Positions 37,313 through 44,800 of a stretch of DNA of 64,000 bases are shown here, piece after piece. Within the stretch, counting starts at the first letter, position 1. The number at the start of each line of letters is the position of its first letter. A program made the translations under genes and the position numbers. Source of the DNA: Anaerolineales bacterium (lineage in GTDB: Bacteria; Chloroflexota; Anaerolineae; Anaerolineales; UBA11579); NCBI GenBank assembly GCA_026129255.1, contig JAHCIJ010000003.1, positions 1 to 64,000 on the forward strand, written 5' to 3'. The notes below the pieces were generated by a model. It saw nothing but the letters and a program-made list of their open reading frames with translations. It had not been told where the DNA came from and searched no databases.

Positions 37313-38932
37313 ATGACATTACTCACGCCGCAAGAACCGCGCATCCACGCTTGGGAGGAGTCAAAACTTCCCACCCACGAGCGGATGCAACGCGCCCGCC
37401 AGATCCTAGAAGAGGTACGCGCTGGCGCCAACCCGCACGAAGCGCTGCGTCGCTACCCGCTGGATGGCGAAGGCGGCGGCTACATTGGCAAGCAATTTCT
37501 CGTCGCTGCCTACCGCCAACTGGTAGCTGCTGGCGAGATGGCCGAAGACCCGGCTTTACTGCGCCGCATCCGCCTCAAACCCATGCGCTCGCTCTCCGGC
37601 GTCAGCGTGGTCACCGTGCTCACCAAGCCCTACCCCTGCCCAGGCAAGTGCGTGTTCTGTCCTACCGATGTACGCATGCCTAAGAGCTACTTACCAGACG
37701 AACCCGGCGCGATGCGCGCCCTGCAACACCAGTTCGACCCGTACGCCCAGGTGCGCTCACGCCTGGATGCACTCGAAGCTGTGGGCCACCCGACTGACAA
37801 GATCGAGTTCCTGATCCTGGGCGGCACCTGGAGCTCATACACCCGCGCTTATCAGGAAGAGTACATCTTGCGCATGTTCGAGGCGCTCAATGGCGCGCCC
37901 TTTGCAACGATTGAAGAAGCCCAGGCATACAACGAGACCGCGGCCCATCGCAACGTGGGCCTGGCTATCGAAACCCGGCCTGACCATATCGACGCGGACG
38001 AGATCGCCTGGCTGCGCCGCCTGGGCGTCACCAAGGTGCAGCTCGGGGCGCAAAGTTTCGATGACCACGTGCTGGAGCTTAACAAGCGCGGCCACACCGC
38101 CGCCGAAACCCAGCGGGCTGTGGATATGTTGCGTGCCGCAGGCTTCAAGATCGTGCTGCACCTGATGCCCAACCTGCTCGGCGCCACCCCGCAGACCGAC
38201 CGCGAAGATTTCAAAAAGCTGTGGGCTGGGCACAACCCGGACGAACTGAAAATCTATCCCACCCAGCTATTGGAGAACGCCGAGCTGTACCTGCACTGGC
38301 AGCGCGGGGAATACCAGCCCTACACCACGGAAGAGTTGGTGGAGTTGCTGGCTGAGCTCAAGACCAACATCCCTGAATACTGTCGCGTCAACCGCGTCAT
38401 CCGAGACATTCCCTCCACCAATGTGGTCGAAGGCAACAAGCGCACCAGCCTGCGCATGGATGTACACCAACGCATGCACGAACGCGGCCAGCGTTGCCGC
38501 TGCATCCGCTGCCGCGAGGTGCGCGGCCGCGCCGTGGACCCGGCCCAATTGCAGTTGAGCGACTTTGCCTACAGCACTCCGTATGCCCAGGAACACTTTT
38601 TGTCTTATGTGACGCCAGAGGACAAGCTGGCCGGCTTCCTGCGACTCTCGCTGCCAGGTGCTGACGCTCCGCATATCGGCCTGCCCGAGCTGGCTAGCGC
38701 CGCTCTGGTCCGCGAGGTACATGTCTACGGCCAATCGCTCGAAGTCGGCGCTGAGCAAAGCGGCGCGGCCCAGCACATCGGCCTCGGTACGCAGCTGCTC
38801 GCCCACGCCGAGGAGTTGGCCCGCCAGGCAGGCTATACGCGCATGGCCACCATCGCCGCCGTCGGCACGCGCCGCTACTACGCCGGGCGCGGCTACCAGC
38901 TCGAAGGCACCTACATGGTCAAGGAGCTCTAG
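37313..38932 (+). CDS. elp3: Elp3-type tRNA U34 carboxymethyl-modifying radical SAM/acetyltransferase
   Basis: 539 aa from MTLLTPQ. Radical SAM domain with the cluster motif PCPGKCVFCP, then FLILGGTWSSYT and GLAIETRPDHI. A zinc-like CRCIRCREVRG follows, and the C-terminal GNAT-like acetyltransferase ends GTQLLAHAEEL... AGRGYQLEGTYMVKEL. Bacterial Elp3 acts alone, without Elp1/2. Structures exist for a Dehalococcoides homologue, also Chloroflexota. It should place cm5U at tRNA wobble U34. The Cys spacing differs from eukaryotic Elp3. Confidence 0.93.
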   Translation: MTLLTPQEPRIHAWEESKLPTHERMQRARQILEEVRAGANPHEALRRYPLDGEGGGYIGKQFLVAAYRQLVAAGEMAEDPALLRRIRLKPMRSLSGVSVVTVLTKPYPCPGKCVFCPTDVRMPKSYLPDEPGAMRALQHQFDPYAQVRSRLDALEAVGHPTDKIEFLILGGTWSSYTRAYQEEYILRMFEALNGAPFATIEEAQAYNETAAHRNVGLAIETRPDHIDADEIAWLRRLGVTKVQLGAQSFDDHVLELNKRGHTAAETQRAVDMLRAAGFKIVLHLMPNLLGATPQTDREDFKKLWAGHNPDELKIYPTQLLENAELYLHWQRGEYQPYTTEELVELLAELKTNIPEYCRVNRVIRDIPSTNVVEGNKRTSLRMDVHQRMHERGQRCRCIRCREVRGRAVDPAQLQLSDFAYSTPYAQEHFLSYVTPEDKLAGFLRLSLPGADAPHIGLPELASAALVREVHVYGQSLEVGAEQSGAAQHIGLGTQLLAHAEELARQAGYTRMATIAAVGTRRYYAGRGYQLEGTYMVKEL

Positions 38933-38933
38933 C

Positions 38934-39032
38934 ATGCTGTTACTCCACGCCCTCCCTAGCCCCTTGTACCTATTCCAGCTTTTCTTTTTGCTGTCCTCGG
39001 CCGCTTTCCTTGGGTTCTATGTCATTTCCTAA
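38934..39032 (+). CDS. Candidate 32-residue membrane micropeptide
   Basis: Starts MLLLHALPSPLYLFQL and ends FYVIS; nearly all hydrophobic, so a single membrane helix. The ATG is 2 nt after the elp3 stop and AAGGAG lies 7 nt upstream, an ideal spacing. It overlaps the start of the next gene in another frame. It may be a real small protein, or a leader whose translation couples elp3 to the acyltransferase gene. No family known. Confidence 0.4.
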   Translation: MLLLHALPSPLYLFQLFFLLSSAAFLGFYVIS

Positions 39033-39465
39033 CCTACTGGTCTCCGCTCGCCGCATTCCTGTGCTCGGCATCCTGGCCTACTATGCGCTCAAACTGCTCG
39101 GGGTCGAGATCCCGCGCTCCGTACCCATCGGCCCTGGCTTCGATCTGGTGCATGGCGGCGTGGGCGTGGTCATCCACCCGCGCAGCGTGATCGGCGCCAA
39201 TGTGAAGATCTACCCGGGCGTTACCCTCGGCCGCGCCGATGTGCACCTGCCCGCCACGCAGTCCAGCTTCGAGGGTATCCATGTGGGTGACGGCGCCATC
39301 CTGGCGCCTGGCAGCAAGGTGCTGTGTAAGGACGGCGTGCTGACCGTGGGCCGTGGCACGGTGCTAGGCGCCAACGCCGTGCTGCTGCAGTCCACCGGCG
39401 AGGGTGAAACCTGGGCTGGCCTGCCCGCTAAGCGCGTCGGCCAGCGTGAAGGCTGGGGCGCCTGA
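39019..39465 (+). CDS. Serine acetyltransferase-like hexapeptide transferase
   Basis: 148 aa. Left-handed beta-helix with repeated hexapeptides: GPGFDLVHGGVGVVIHPRSVIGANVKIYPGVTLG, then VGDGAILAPGSKVL. His in LVHGGVG and the GVTLG loop match serine/CysE-type acetyltransferases. A short N-terminal amphipathic helix replaces CysE's long one, so the acceptor may be a sugar or serine. The ATG at 39019 is used; a TTG at 39010 is possible. Confidence 0.8.
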   Translation: MSFPNLLVSARRIPVLGILAYYALKLLGVEIPRSVPIGPGFDLVHGGVGVVIHPRSVIGANVKIYPGVTLGRADVHLPATQSSFEGIHVGDGAILAPGSKVLCKDGVLTVGRGTVLGANAVLLQSTGEGETWAGLPAKRVGQREGWGA

Positions 39466-39472
39466 CCGTTTT

Positions 39473-39565
39473 TGCGAGGCGCAGCTTGCTGCGCACAATC
39501 TCGAACCGGTTTGCACTCTAGCTTGGGGATTGCTTCGGCCGCCATACGGCAGCCTCGCAATGACG
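39473..39565 (+). repeat. GCGAGG...CAATCTC / GATTGC...CCTCGCAATGACG inverted element
   Basis: GCGAGG and CAATCTC near the left end are mirrored by GGGATTGC and CCTCGCAATGACG at the right; a GCGCAGC-ttg-CTGCGC hairpin lies inside the left part. The end sequences resemble the widespread 'CATTGCGAGG...GCAATCTC' intergenic repeats of many bacterial genomes. Sits in the 177-bp gap before tRNA-Phe. Confidence 0.65.
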
Positions 39566-39585
39566 GTCGCTTACAAGCAGCCTTC

Positions 39586-39614
39586 TTGACAGGCAACTGA
39601 CCCGCCTGTACAAT
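39586..39614 (+). promoter_or_regulatory. Promoter of tRNA-Phe
   Basis: TTGACA (39586-39591), 17-nt spacer, TACAAT (39609-39614), ~28 nt before the tRNA 5' end. Near-consensus. Confidence 0.75.
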
Positions 39615-39642
39615 CAGCCCTCGCCCGCTAAAGGGCAACATT

Positions 39643-39715
39643 GCCGAGGTAGCTCAGTTGGTAGAGCACGCGACTGAAAATCGCGGTGTCGCCGGTTCGA
39701 TCCCGGCCCTCGGCA
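39643..39715 (+). tRNA. tRNA-Phe (GAA)
   Basis: 73 nt. Acceptor GCCGAGG/CCTCGGC, D-arm AGCTCAGTTGGTAGAGC, anticodon arm GCGACTGAAAATCGC with GAA, T-arm GCCGG-TTCGATC-CCGGC. CCA is not encoded. A double-hairpin element starts 5 nt after its 3' end. Confidence 0.97.
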
Positions 39716-39720
39716 CCTAC

Positions 39721-39781
39721 GCAGGGGCTGGCGCCCCTGCTAATGGAGAAGCTACTCGCCTGCGGCGAGTAACGCTTCTCC
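39721..39781 (-). repeat. Double-hairpin element copy 5, abutting the tRNA-Phe 3' end
   Basis: On the minus strand, hairpin 1 (39781-39745) has stem GGAGAAGC/GCTTCTCC, internal loop GTT/A, inner stem ACTCGCC/GGCGAGT and a GCA triloop. Hairpin 2 (39740-39721) has stem GCAGGGGC/GCCCCTGC with a GCCA loop. Exactly the geometry of the copies near tRNA-Arg; the stems are different and fully compensated. Confidence 0.85.
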
Positions 39782-39792
39782 AGGGACCCCGG

Positions 39793-39822
39793 TTCACAGT
39801 AGGACATGAATCGGGCTATAAT
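39793..39822 (+). promoter_or_regulatory. Promoter of tRNA-Gly
   Basis: TTCACA (39793-39798), 18-nt spacer, TATAAT (39817-39822), 10 nt before the tRNA. Confidence 0.7.
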
Positions 39823-39832
39823 AAGTTTTATT

Positions 39833-39905
39833 GCGGGCGTGGCTCAGTTGGTAGAGCATCTCCTTGCCAAGGAGAAGGTCACGAGTTCGAGTCTCGTCGC
39901 CCGCT
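39833..39905 (+). tRNA. tRNA-Gly (GCC)
   Basis: 73 nt. Acceptor GCGGGCG/CGCCCGC, anticodon arm CTCCTTGCCAAGGAG with GCC, T-arm ACGAG-TTCGAGT-CTCGT. CCA not encoded. Own promoter and terminator. Confidence 0.97.
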
Positions 39906-39907
39906 CA

Positions 39908-39942
39908 GAAAAAGAAAACAGGCCGCTGGCCTGTTTTTCTTT
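39908..39942 (+). terminator. Intrinsic terminator after tRNA-Gly
   Basis: A-rich arm, ACAGGCC-gct-GGCCTGT, then TTTTCTTT. Confidence 0.9.
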
Positions 39943-39957
39943 GGGGCATCGGCTAGG

Positions 39958-39963
39958 TATAAT
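39958..39963 (+). promoter_or_regulatory. -10 box of tRNA-Cys
   Basis: TATAAT 9 nt before the tRNA; the -35 region falls in the preceding terminator and is not clear. Confidence 0.55.
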
Positions 39964-39972
39964 GCCCCTTCT

Positions 39973-40043
39973 GGCGACGTGGCCAAGTGGCAAGGCAAGG
40001 GTCTGCAAAACCCTGACCACGGGTTCGAATCCCGTCGTCGCCT
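39973..40043 (+). tRNA. tRNA-Cys (GCA)
   Basis: 71 nt. Acceptor GGCGACG/CGTCGCC, anticodon arm GGGTCTGCAAAACCC with GCA, T-arm ACGGG-TTCGAAT-CCCGT. Followed by a strong terminator. Confidence 0.97.
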
Positions 40044-40050
40044 CTCAGAT

Positions 40051-40082
40051 AAAACGGCTGGCATCTGCCAGCCGTTTTTTTT
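40051..40082. terminator. Intrinsic terminator after tRNA-Cys
   Basis: A4, CGGCTGGC-atct-GCCAGCCG, T8. Between tRNA-Cys and the convergent rnhA gene. Confidence 0.92.
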
Positions 40083-40133
40083 AATTCTCAAGCGCGTTGC
40101 ATGGCGCAAGCGCAGAAGTAAAGCTTCTTCACA

Positions 40134-40565
40134 TTAAGCGCGTTGCATGGCGCTACGAGCCAGCCTGTCCACACGCTCGTTCTCCGCGTGGCCCGCATGG
40201 CCGCGTACCCAACGCCACTCGATTTCATGCTGGGTGATCACAGCCGCCAACGCCTGCCAGAGATCCACATTGGCCAGCGCACCGCCCTTGCGCTTCCAGC
40301 CGCGCGCCTGCCAACCAGGCAGCCACTCCGTGATGCCTTTGCGCAGGTATTGAGAGTCTGTGTAAAACACAACCTGGCTGGGGCTGCGCAAAGCTTCCAA
40401 TGCGCGCAAAGCTGCGGTGAGCTCCATGCGATTATTGGTGGTGTGCGCCTCGCTGCCGGTGAGCTCACGCTCGTGCGTGCCGGAGCGTAGCAAGGCCGCC
40501 CAGCCGCCGCGGCCTGGGTTCCCTTCGCACGAGCCGTCTGAGAAAATTTCCACAAGTGGTGCCAT
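40134..40565 (-). CDS. rnhA: Ribonuclease HI
   Basis: 143 aa. Cuts RNA in RNA-DNA hybrids. The four metal-binding acids are in [32 protein letters not shown] and ENERVDRLA, and the catalytic His is in RGHAGH. A TAGAAT box lies 9 nt before the ATG with no Shine-Dalgarno. Alone on the minus strand, convergent with tRNA-Cys. Confidence 0.96.
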   Translation of the reverse strand: MAPLVEIFSDGSCEGNPGRGGWAALLRSGTHERELTGSEAHTTNNRMELTAALRALEALRSPSQVVFYTDSQYLRKGITEWLPGWQARGWKRKGGALANVDLWQALAAVITQHEIEWRWVRGHAGHAENERVDRLARSAMQRA

Positions 40566-40574
40566 CTGGGCGGC

Positions 40575-40580
40575 ATTCTA
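40575..40580 (-). promoter_or_regulatory. -10 box, probable leaderless rnhA promoter
   Basis: TAGAAT on the minus strand, 9 nt before the rnhA ATG. Confidence 0.45.
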
Positions 40581-40654
40581 TCAGGTGCAGGCCTGGTATC
40601 CAGGCGTATAATCGCGCCTAATTCGTCGTTTCAAATTCTAAGGAGCAAAAACGA

Positions 40655-41326
40655 ATGAATAGTTTTCGCAAGGAATTTACAACGCTTAGCATCACTTTGA
40701 TCGCTGTAGGCATTGCACTCAACCTGGCACTGGGCACGGTGGTACTCCGTCTCGGCCTGCCCTTGTATCTAGACTCGATTGGCACCGTCTTGGTCGGCGC
40801 GTTGGTTGGCCCTTGGGCCGGCGCCGCAACCGGCTTCCTCTCCAACCTGGTGTGGACGCTGACCGGCCTCTACCCGCAGGCGTTTGCCTGGGCTGGCGTG
40901 GCCGCCATCATCGGCGCGCTGGCTGGCGCCTTTGGCCGCTCCGGTTGGCTCAATTCCATCGGCAAGGCCGCCCTGGCCGGTCTCATCACCGGCGTGGTTT
41001 CAGCGGTGCTCTCCGCCCCCATTGCCACCTATGTGTTTGGTGGTGTGGTCGGCGCGGGCACTGATGCCCTGGTGGCTGCTTTCCGCGCCGCGGGTTTGGA
41101 CGCGTTGATGTCCAACGTGGCACAGGGCACCTTCTCTGATCCGCTGGACAAGCTGGTGACCTTCGTCGTGGTGTGGTCGTTGTTGCTGGCGCTGCCAGCG
41201 CGTGAGAAGGCTCGCTTCGGCAACCTGCCCGCCACCTCCAAAGAGCGCGCACCCCGTGGCGCTACCCGCCGCCCGGCTGGGAAGACCACCCAAAAGACCA
41301 CCAAGAAGACTGCTCGCCGCCGATAA
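40655..41326 (+). CDS. ECF transporter substrate-binding (S) component, substrate unknown
   Basis: 223 aa, about six helices. LPLYLDSIGTVLVGALVGPWAGAATGFLSN matches ECF S-type vitamin-uptake proteins. AAGGAG lies 7 nt before the ATG. The tail (~200-223) is a Lys/Arg/Thr-rich cytosolic extension (KTTQKTTKKTARRR), unusual for an S component. A terminator separates it from the T and A genes. The downstream PfkB kinase hints at a nucleoside- or vitamin-like substrate. Confidence 0.8.
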   Translation: MNSFRKEFTTLSITLIAVGIALNLALGTVVLRLGLPLYLDSIGTVLVGALVGPWAGAATGFLSNLVWTLTGLYPQAFAWAGVAAIIGALAGAFGRSGWLNSIGKAALAGLITGVVSAVLSAPIATYVFGGVVGAGTDALVAAFRAAGLDALMSNVAQGTFSDPLDKLVTFVVVWSLLLALPAREKARFGNLPATSKERAPRGATRRPAGKTTQKTTKKTARRR

Positions 41327-41340
41327 ATTCAGTTCGGCAT

Positions 41341-41376
41341 AAAACAAACGCCCGCAGTTTGCGGGTGTTTGTTTTT
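41341..41376 (+). terminator. Intrinsic terminator between ECF S and T genes
   Basis: ACAAAC-g-CCCGC-agttt-GCGGG-t-GTTTGT followed by T5. May dampen read-through into ecfT, or make S and TAA expression unequal. Confidence 0.85.
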
Positions 41377-41387
41377 AAGGTGGTTTA

Positions 41388-42176
41388 ATGCCCAGCATGC
41401 GTGGTGGCACGATCTACGTTGAAGGCAGGAGCGGCTTGCACAAGCTGCACCCGCTCACCAAACTAGCGCTGAGCGGCTTGTGCTTCGCCTGCGCCGCGGC
41501 ATTGCCCGGTTTACCCTGGCTACTAGGAATGTTCGTGCTTGTATTGATGCCTCTGGCGATCTGGGGGCGCATCACCCGCGCATTCCTGAAAGCCTGTCTC
41601 TTGGTAGTAGGCCCGTTCCTGCTGTCACTGGCCATCATTCAAGGCTTCTTCCACGGTGGAGACACTGTGCTCTTCCAACTGGGCCGCTTCACCTACACGC
41701 TGGAAGGGCTGATGGCTGGCTTGCTATTCGCTGCGCGCCTGCTGGTAGCGCTGGGGGGTACCTTACTGCTGATGCAAAGCACCGACCAGGCGCAGCTGAT
41801 GCAAGCGCTGACCGAGCGCGGCTTCCCCGCCCGCATTGCCTATGTAGTGCTCACCGCCATCCAGATCTTCCCCAGCTTTCAAGACCGCGCCCAGGTCATT
41901 ATGGATGCACAGCAAGCCCGCGGCTTGGAGCTGCAAACCGGCGCCCTCAACCGGGCGCGCTTGCTGCTGCCCATGGTCGGCCCGCTCATCCTGGGTAGCG
42001 TGATGGATGTCAGCGAGCGCGCCATGGCGCTGGAAGCACGCGGCTTCAGCAGTCCAGCCCAAAAGACCAGTTTGCACTCGCTGGCTGACAGCGCCAGCCA
42101 ACGCACCCTGCGCTGGCTGCTGGTGGCTGCGGCGCTGGGTCTGCTGGCCTGGCGCGTGGGAAGCGCCCTGGCATGA
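41388..42176 (+). CDS. ecfT: ECF transporter transmembrane component EcfT
   Basis: 262 aa. About four helices and the two short A-R-G motifs that couple to the ATPases: QQARGLELQ and LEARGFSS. Energy-coupling unit shared by S components. The stop overlaps the first ATPase gene by 4 nt. The start is the first ATG after the terminator. Co-transcribed with both EcfA genes and the PfkB gene. Confidence 0.92.
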   Translation: MPSMRGGTIYVEGRSGLHKLHPLTKLALSGLCFACAAALPGLPWLLGMFVLVLMPLAIWGRITRAFLKACLLVVGPFLLSLAIIQGFFHGGDTVLFQLGRFTYTLEGLMAGLLFAARLLVALGGTLLLMQSTDQAQLMQALTERGFPARIAYVVLTAIQIFPSFQDRAQVIMDAQQARGLELQTGALNRARLLLPMVGPLILGSVMDVSERAMALEARGFSSPAQKTSLHSLADSASQRTLRWLLVAAALGLLAWRVGSALA

Positions 42177-42991
42177 TCCGCCTCAAGAAATTTAGCTACT
42201 GGTACCCGGCAACCGAGCAGCATGCGCTCGACCGTATCACGCTGGATATTCCTGAGGGCCAGTTCCTCGGCATAGTTGGAGCCAATGGCGCCGGCAAGAG
42301 CACCTTGTGCTATGCACTCAGCGGCTTTGTGCCGCACTTCTACAACGGCGAACTCGAAGGTGAGCTGAGTTTTGACAATACACCTATGGCAGAGCTTGAT
42401 CTGGGCAAATTGGCCGGGCAGGTGGGTTTGGTGTTCCAAAATCCCTTCAATCAGATCAGCGGAGCACGCTTCACTGTTCGCGAAGAGATCGCCTTCGGCT
42501 TAGAGAACCTGGGTGTACCGCGGGCGGAGATGCGTGACCGCATCGAAGAAGCCATGGAGCTGGTCAACATCCAAGAGTTGGCCGAGCGCTCACCGTTCTC
42601 GGTCTCCGGCGGGCAGCAACAACGCATCGCCATCGCCTCCATCCTAGCCATGCAGCCGCGCGTGCTGGTGCTGGACGAGCCCACCTCGCAGCTGGACCCC
42701 GACGGCACGCGCGATGTGTTCGCCGCGCTCAGCAAGCTGGTGAGTACACGCAAGATCACCGTCATCATCGCCGAGCACAAGCTGGAGTGGCTGGCTACCT
42801 TCTGTGACCGCGTCATCGCCCTCGCCAACGGCCGCCTGCGCGCCGAAGGCAGCCCGCAAGACGTGCTGAGCTCCGAGCAGATGCTGCGCTTGGGCGTGGG
42901 ACGCACGCAATATAGCGAGGCCGCTGCGCGTCTGTTGCGCAGCAAACAGCTGCCGGTCACCCTGGAACAGGCCAAGAAAGCGCTCCAATGA
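42173..42991 (+). CDS. ecfA: ECF transporter ATPase A1
   Basis: 272 aa. Walker A GANGAGKST, Q-loop FQNPFNQIS, signature FSVSGGQQQR, Walker B VLVLDEPTSQLD. Pairs with the next gene product as the heterodimeric ATPase. Starts 4 nt inside ecfT and overlaps the second ATPase by 4 nt. Confidence 0.94.
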   Translation: MIRLKKFSYWYPATEQHALDRITLDIPEGQFLGIVGANGAGKSTLCYALSGFVPHFYNGELEGELSFDNTPMAELDLGKLAGQVGLVFQNPFNQISGARFTVREEIAFGLENLGVPRAEMRDRIEEAMELVNIQELAERSPFSVSGGQQQRIAIASILAMQPRVLVLDEPTSQLDPDGTRDVFAALSKLVSTRKITVIIAEHKLEWLATFCDRVIALANGRLRAEGSPQDVLSSEQMLRLGVGRTQYSEAAARLLRSKQLPVTLEQAKKALQ

Positions 42992-43806
42992 ACCTGCGCG
43001 TAGAGAATGTCTCTTTCCGCTACCCCTCAGGAGTATTGGCGCTGGATGGGGTGAATGCTGAGATCGCCTCTGGGGAGGTGGTGGGCATTCTCGGTGAGAA
43101 CGGCGCGGGCAAGACCACCCTGGTCAAGTTGTTCAACGGGCTGCTGCGCCCCTCGCAGGGCAAGGTGTGGATCGGGGATTGGGATACCGCCGACCACAGC
43201 ACCGCCGCGCTGGCGGCGCGGGTAGGCTTCCTGTTTCAAAATCCAGACGATCAGTTATTCGAACGCACGGTAGCGCGCGAAGTTGCCTACGGGCCGCGCA
43301 ACCAGGGCGCCTCTGAGGCGCAGGTTAAACGCCGCGTGGCGCAGGCGCTCAAGCTGGTGGGGCTGCAGGCGCAAGCCGATTCGCACCCCTATGATCTGCC
43401 GCAACCGCAGCGCAAACTCCTGGCGCTGGCTGCCACGATCGCTATGCAGACGCCTATCCTGGTGCTGGATGAGCCCACCATCGGCCAGGATGAAGTTGGC
43501 CGCACAACGATTGGCCACATCGTGAATAGTTTGCATCAAATGGGGCGAACGCTGATAATCATCACGCACGATGTAGATTTTTGCGCCCAGCACGCCCAGC
43601 GCATCCTGGTGATGCTCCAGGGCAAAGTGCATGTGGATGGCGCAGCCAGCGAGGTGCTGATACAAACCAAAATACTGGATGAAGCTGAAGTGGCGCCCCC
43701 ACAATTGGTGCGCCTGGCCCAGGCGCTCAAGATGCCGGCCGCTCCGTTGAACGTTGAGGATTTTGTAGACGAGTACAAACAATGGCGAAAGAAACGAAAG
43801 AAATGA
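42988..43806 (+). CDS. ecfA: ECF transporter ATPase A2
   Basis: 272 aa. Walker A GENGAGKTT, FQNPDDQLFERTV and Walker B ILVLDEPTIGQD. The signature reads DLPQPQRKLLAL instead of SGGQ, a degenerate form for one of the two ATPase sites, as in many EcfA' subunits. The PfkB gene starts within its last codons. Confidence 0.93.
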   Translation: MNLRVENVSFRYPSGVLALDGVNAEIASGEVVGILGENGAGKTTLVKLFNGLLRPSQGKVWIGDWDTADHSTAALAARVGFLFQNPDDQLFERTVAREVAYGPRNQGASEAQVKRRVAQALKLVGLQAQADSHPYDLPQPQRKLLALAATIAMQTPILVLDEPTIGQDEVGRTTIGHIVNSLHQMGRTLIIITHDVDFCAQHAQRILVMLQGKVHVDGAASEVLIQTKILDEAEVAPPQLVRLAQALKMPAAPLNVEDFVDEYKQWRKKRKK

Positions 43807-44756
43807 AGCTCAATATTCTGGGCGACCTGATCGCAGACATTGGCATGCGCCTGCAGAAGTTCCCCGTGCAGGCCCGCGACATTCACCGTCTTTCCTATAT
43901 GGAGGTCGGCCCTGGTGGCGCCTGCAACGTAGCCATCATGGCGGCCCGCTTCGGTGTGCCGGTGGGCGCATTGGGCGAAGTAGGCGATGATGGCTTTGGC
44001 CTGGTGGTGCGCGAGGGGCTGCGCCGCGAGGGCGTGGATATTGCCCAGTTCCTCGTCAGCCCTGAGGCGCACACACCCGTGGCTGGCGTCATCGTAGACC
44101 AGGACAGTGAACCCGGTTACCTGGGCTATCCAGGCTCGCTGCAGCACCGCAGCCTGCTGCCCGCATGGAAAGCCGCCATTGAGAATGGCCAGGCCTTTTT
44201 TGCCGATGGCTGGGCCGAGTACCCAGAAAGCCCGGCGCTGATACTGGCAGGCTTTGAGGCCGCCCGTGCCGCAGGGGTAACGACATTTTTTGATCCCGGC
44301 CCGGGCAACCCAGACATGGATAACGGTTGGCATCTGCAAGCTATCGCCATGAGTAACGTGGTGCTGATGAATCGCCGCGAGGCGCTGCGCCTGACCGGGC
44401 TGGGAGATGATGAAGCCGTGGTCAAAGCCCTGCAGGAGATTGGCGCCGAGCTGATCTTGTTGAAGCGCGGGGAACTCGGGCTGCTGGCAGCCCGCGGTGA
44501 TGAGCGCGTGCAGGCGCCGGGTCTCGATGTGGAAGCCAAGGATGCCACCGGCGCGGGGGACAGTGTGGCAGGCGCCATGATCTATGGCGTCTTGCATGGG
44601 CTGCCGCTGCAAAAGTTGGCGGCGCTTGGCAACGCCACCGGCGCGGCCAAGGTGCAGAACATTGGCACGGGCCACAACATGCCCACCCTGCAGCAGATCG
44701 CTGCGTTGCTGCAAGCCAACGGAGATGATCCCAGCTTGCATCTGCCACAACACTAG
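43803..44756 (+). CDS. PfkB/ribokinase-family kinase linked to the ECF operon
   Basis: 317 aa. Substrate lid GGACNVAIMAARFG and the anion-hole/base motif DATGAGDSVAGAM. The start at 43803 (ATGA overlap with ecfA) is preferred over 43782. Substrates of the family are ribose, adenosine, pyridoxal, pseudouridine and others. Its place in the ECF operon suggests phosphorylation of the imported compound to trap it; that compound is unknown. Followed by a terminator. Confidence 0.88.
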   Translation: MKLNILGDLIADIGMRLQKFPVQARDIHRLSYMEVGPGGACNVAIMAARFGVPVGALGEVGDDGFGLVVREGLRREGVDIAQFLVSPEAHTPVAGVIVDQDSEPGYLGYPGSLQHRSLLPAWKAAIENGQAFFADGWAEYPESPALILAGFEAARAAGVTTFFDPGPGNPDMDNGWHLQAIAMSNVVLMNRREALRLTGLGDDEAVVKALQEIGAELILLKRGELGLLAARGDERVQAPGLDVEAKDATGAGDSVAGAMIYGVLHGLPLQKLAALGNATGAAKVQNIGTGHNMPTLQQIAALLQANGDDPSLHLPQH

Positions 44757-44758
44757 AA

Positions 44759-44788
44759 ATAAAAACGCCGCTAGTTGCGGCGTTTTTA
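44759..44788. terminator. Bidirectional intrinsic terminator
   Basis: A5, ACGCCGC/GCGGCGT stem, 5-nt loop, T5. Between the convergent PfkB gene and dnaA. Confidence 0.92.
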
Positions 44789-44800
44789 GTTGGCTGTAGG

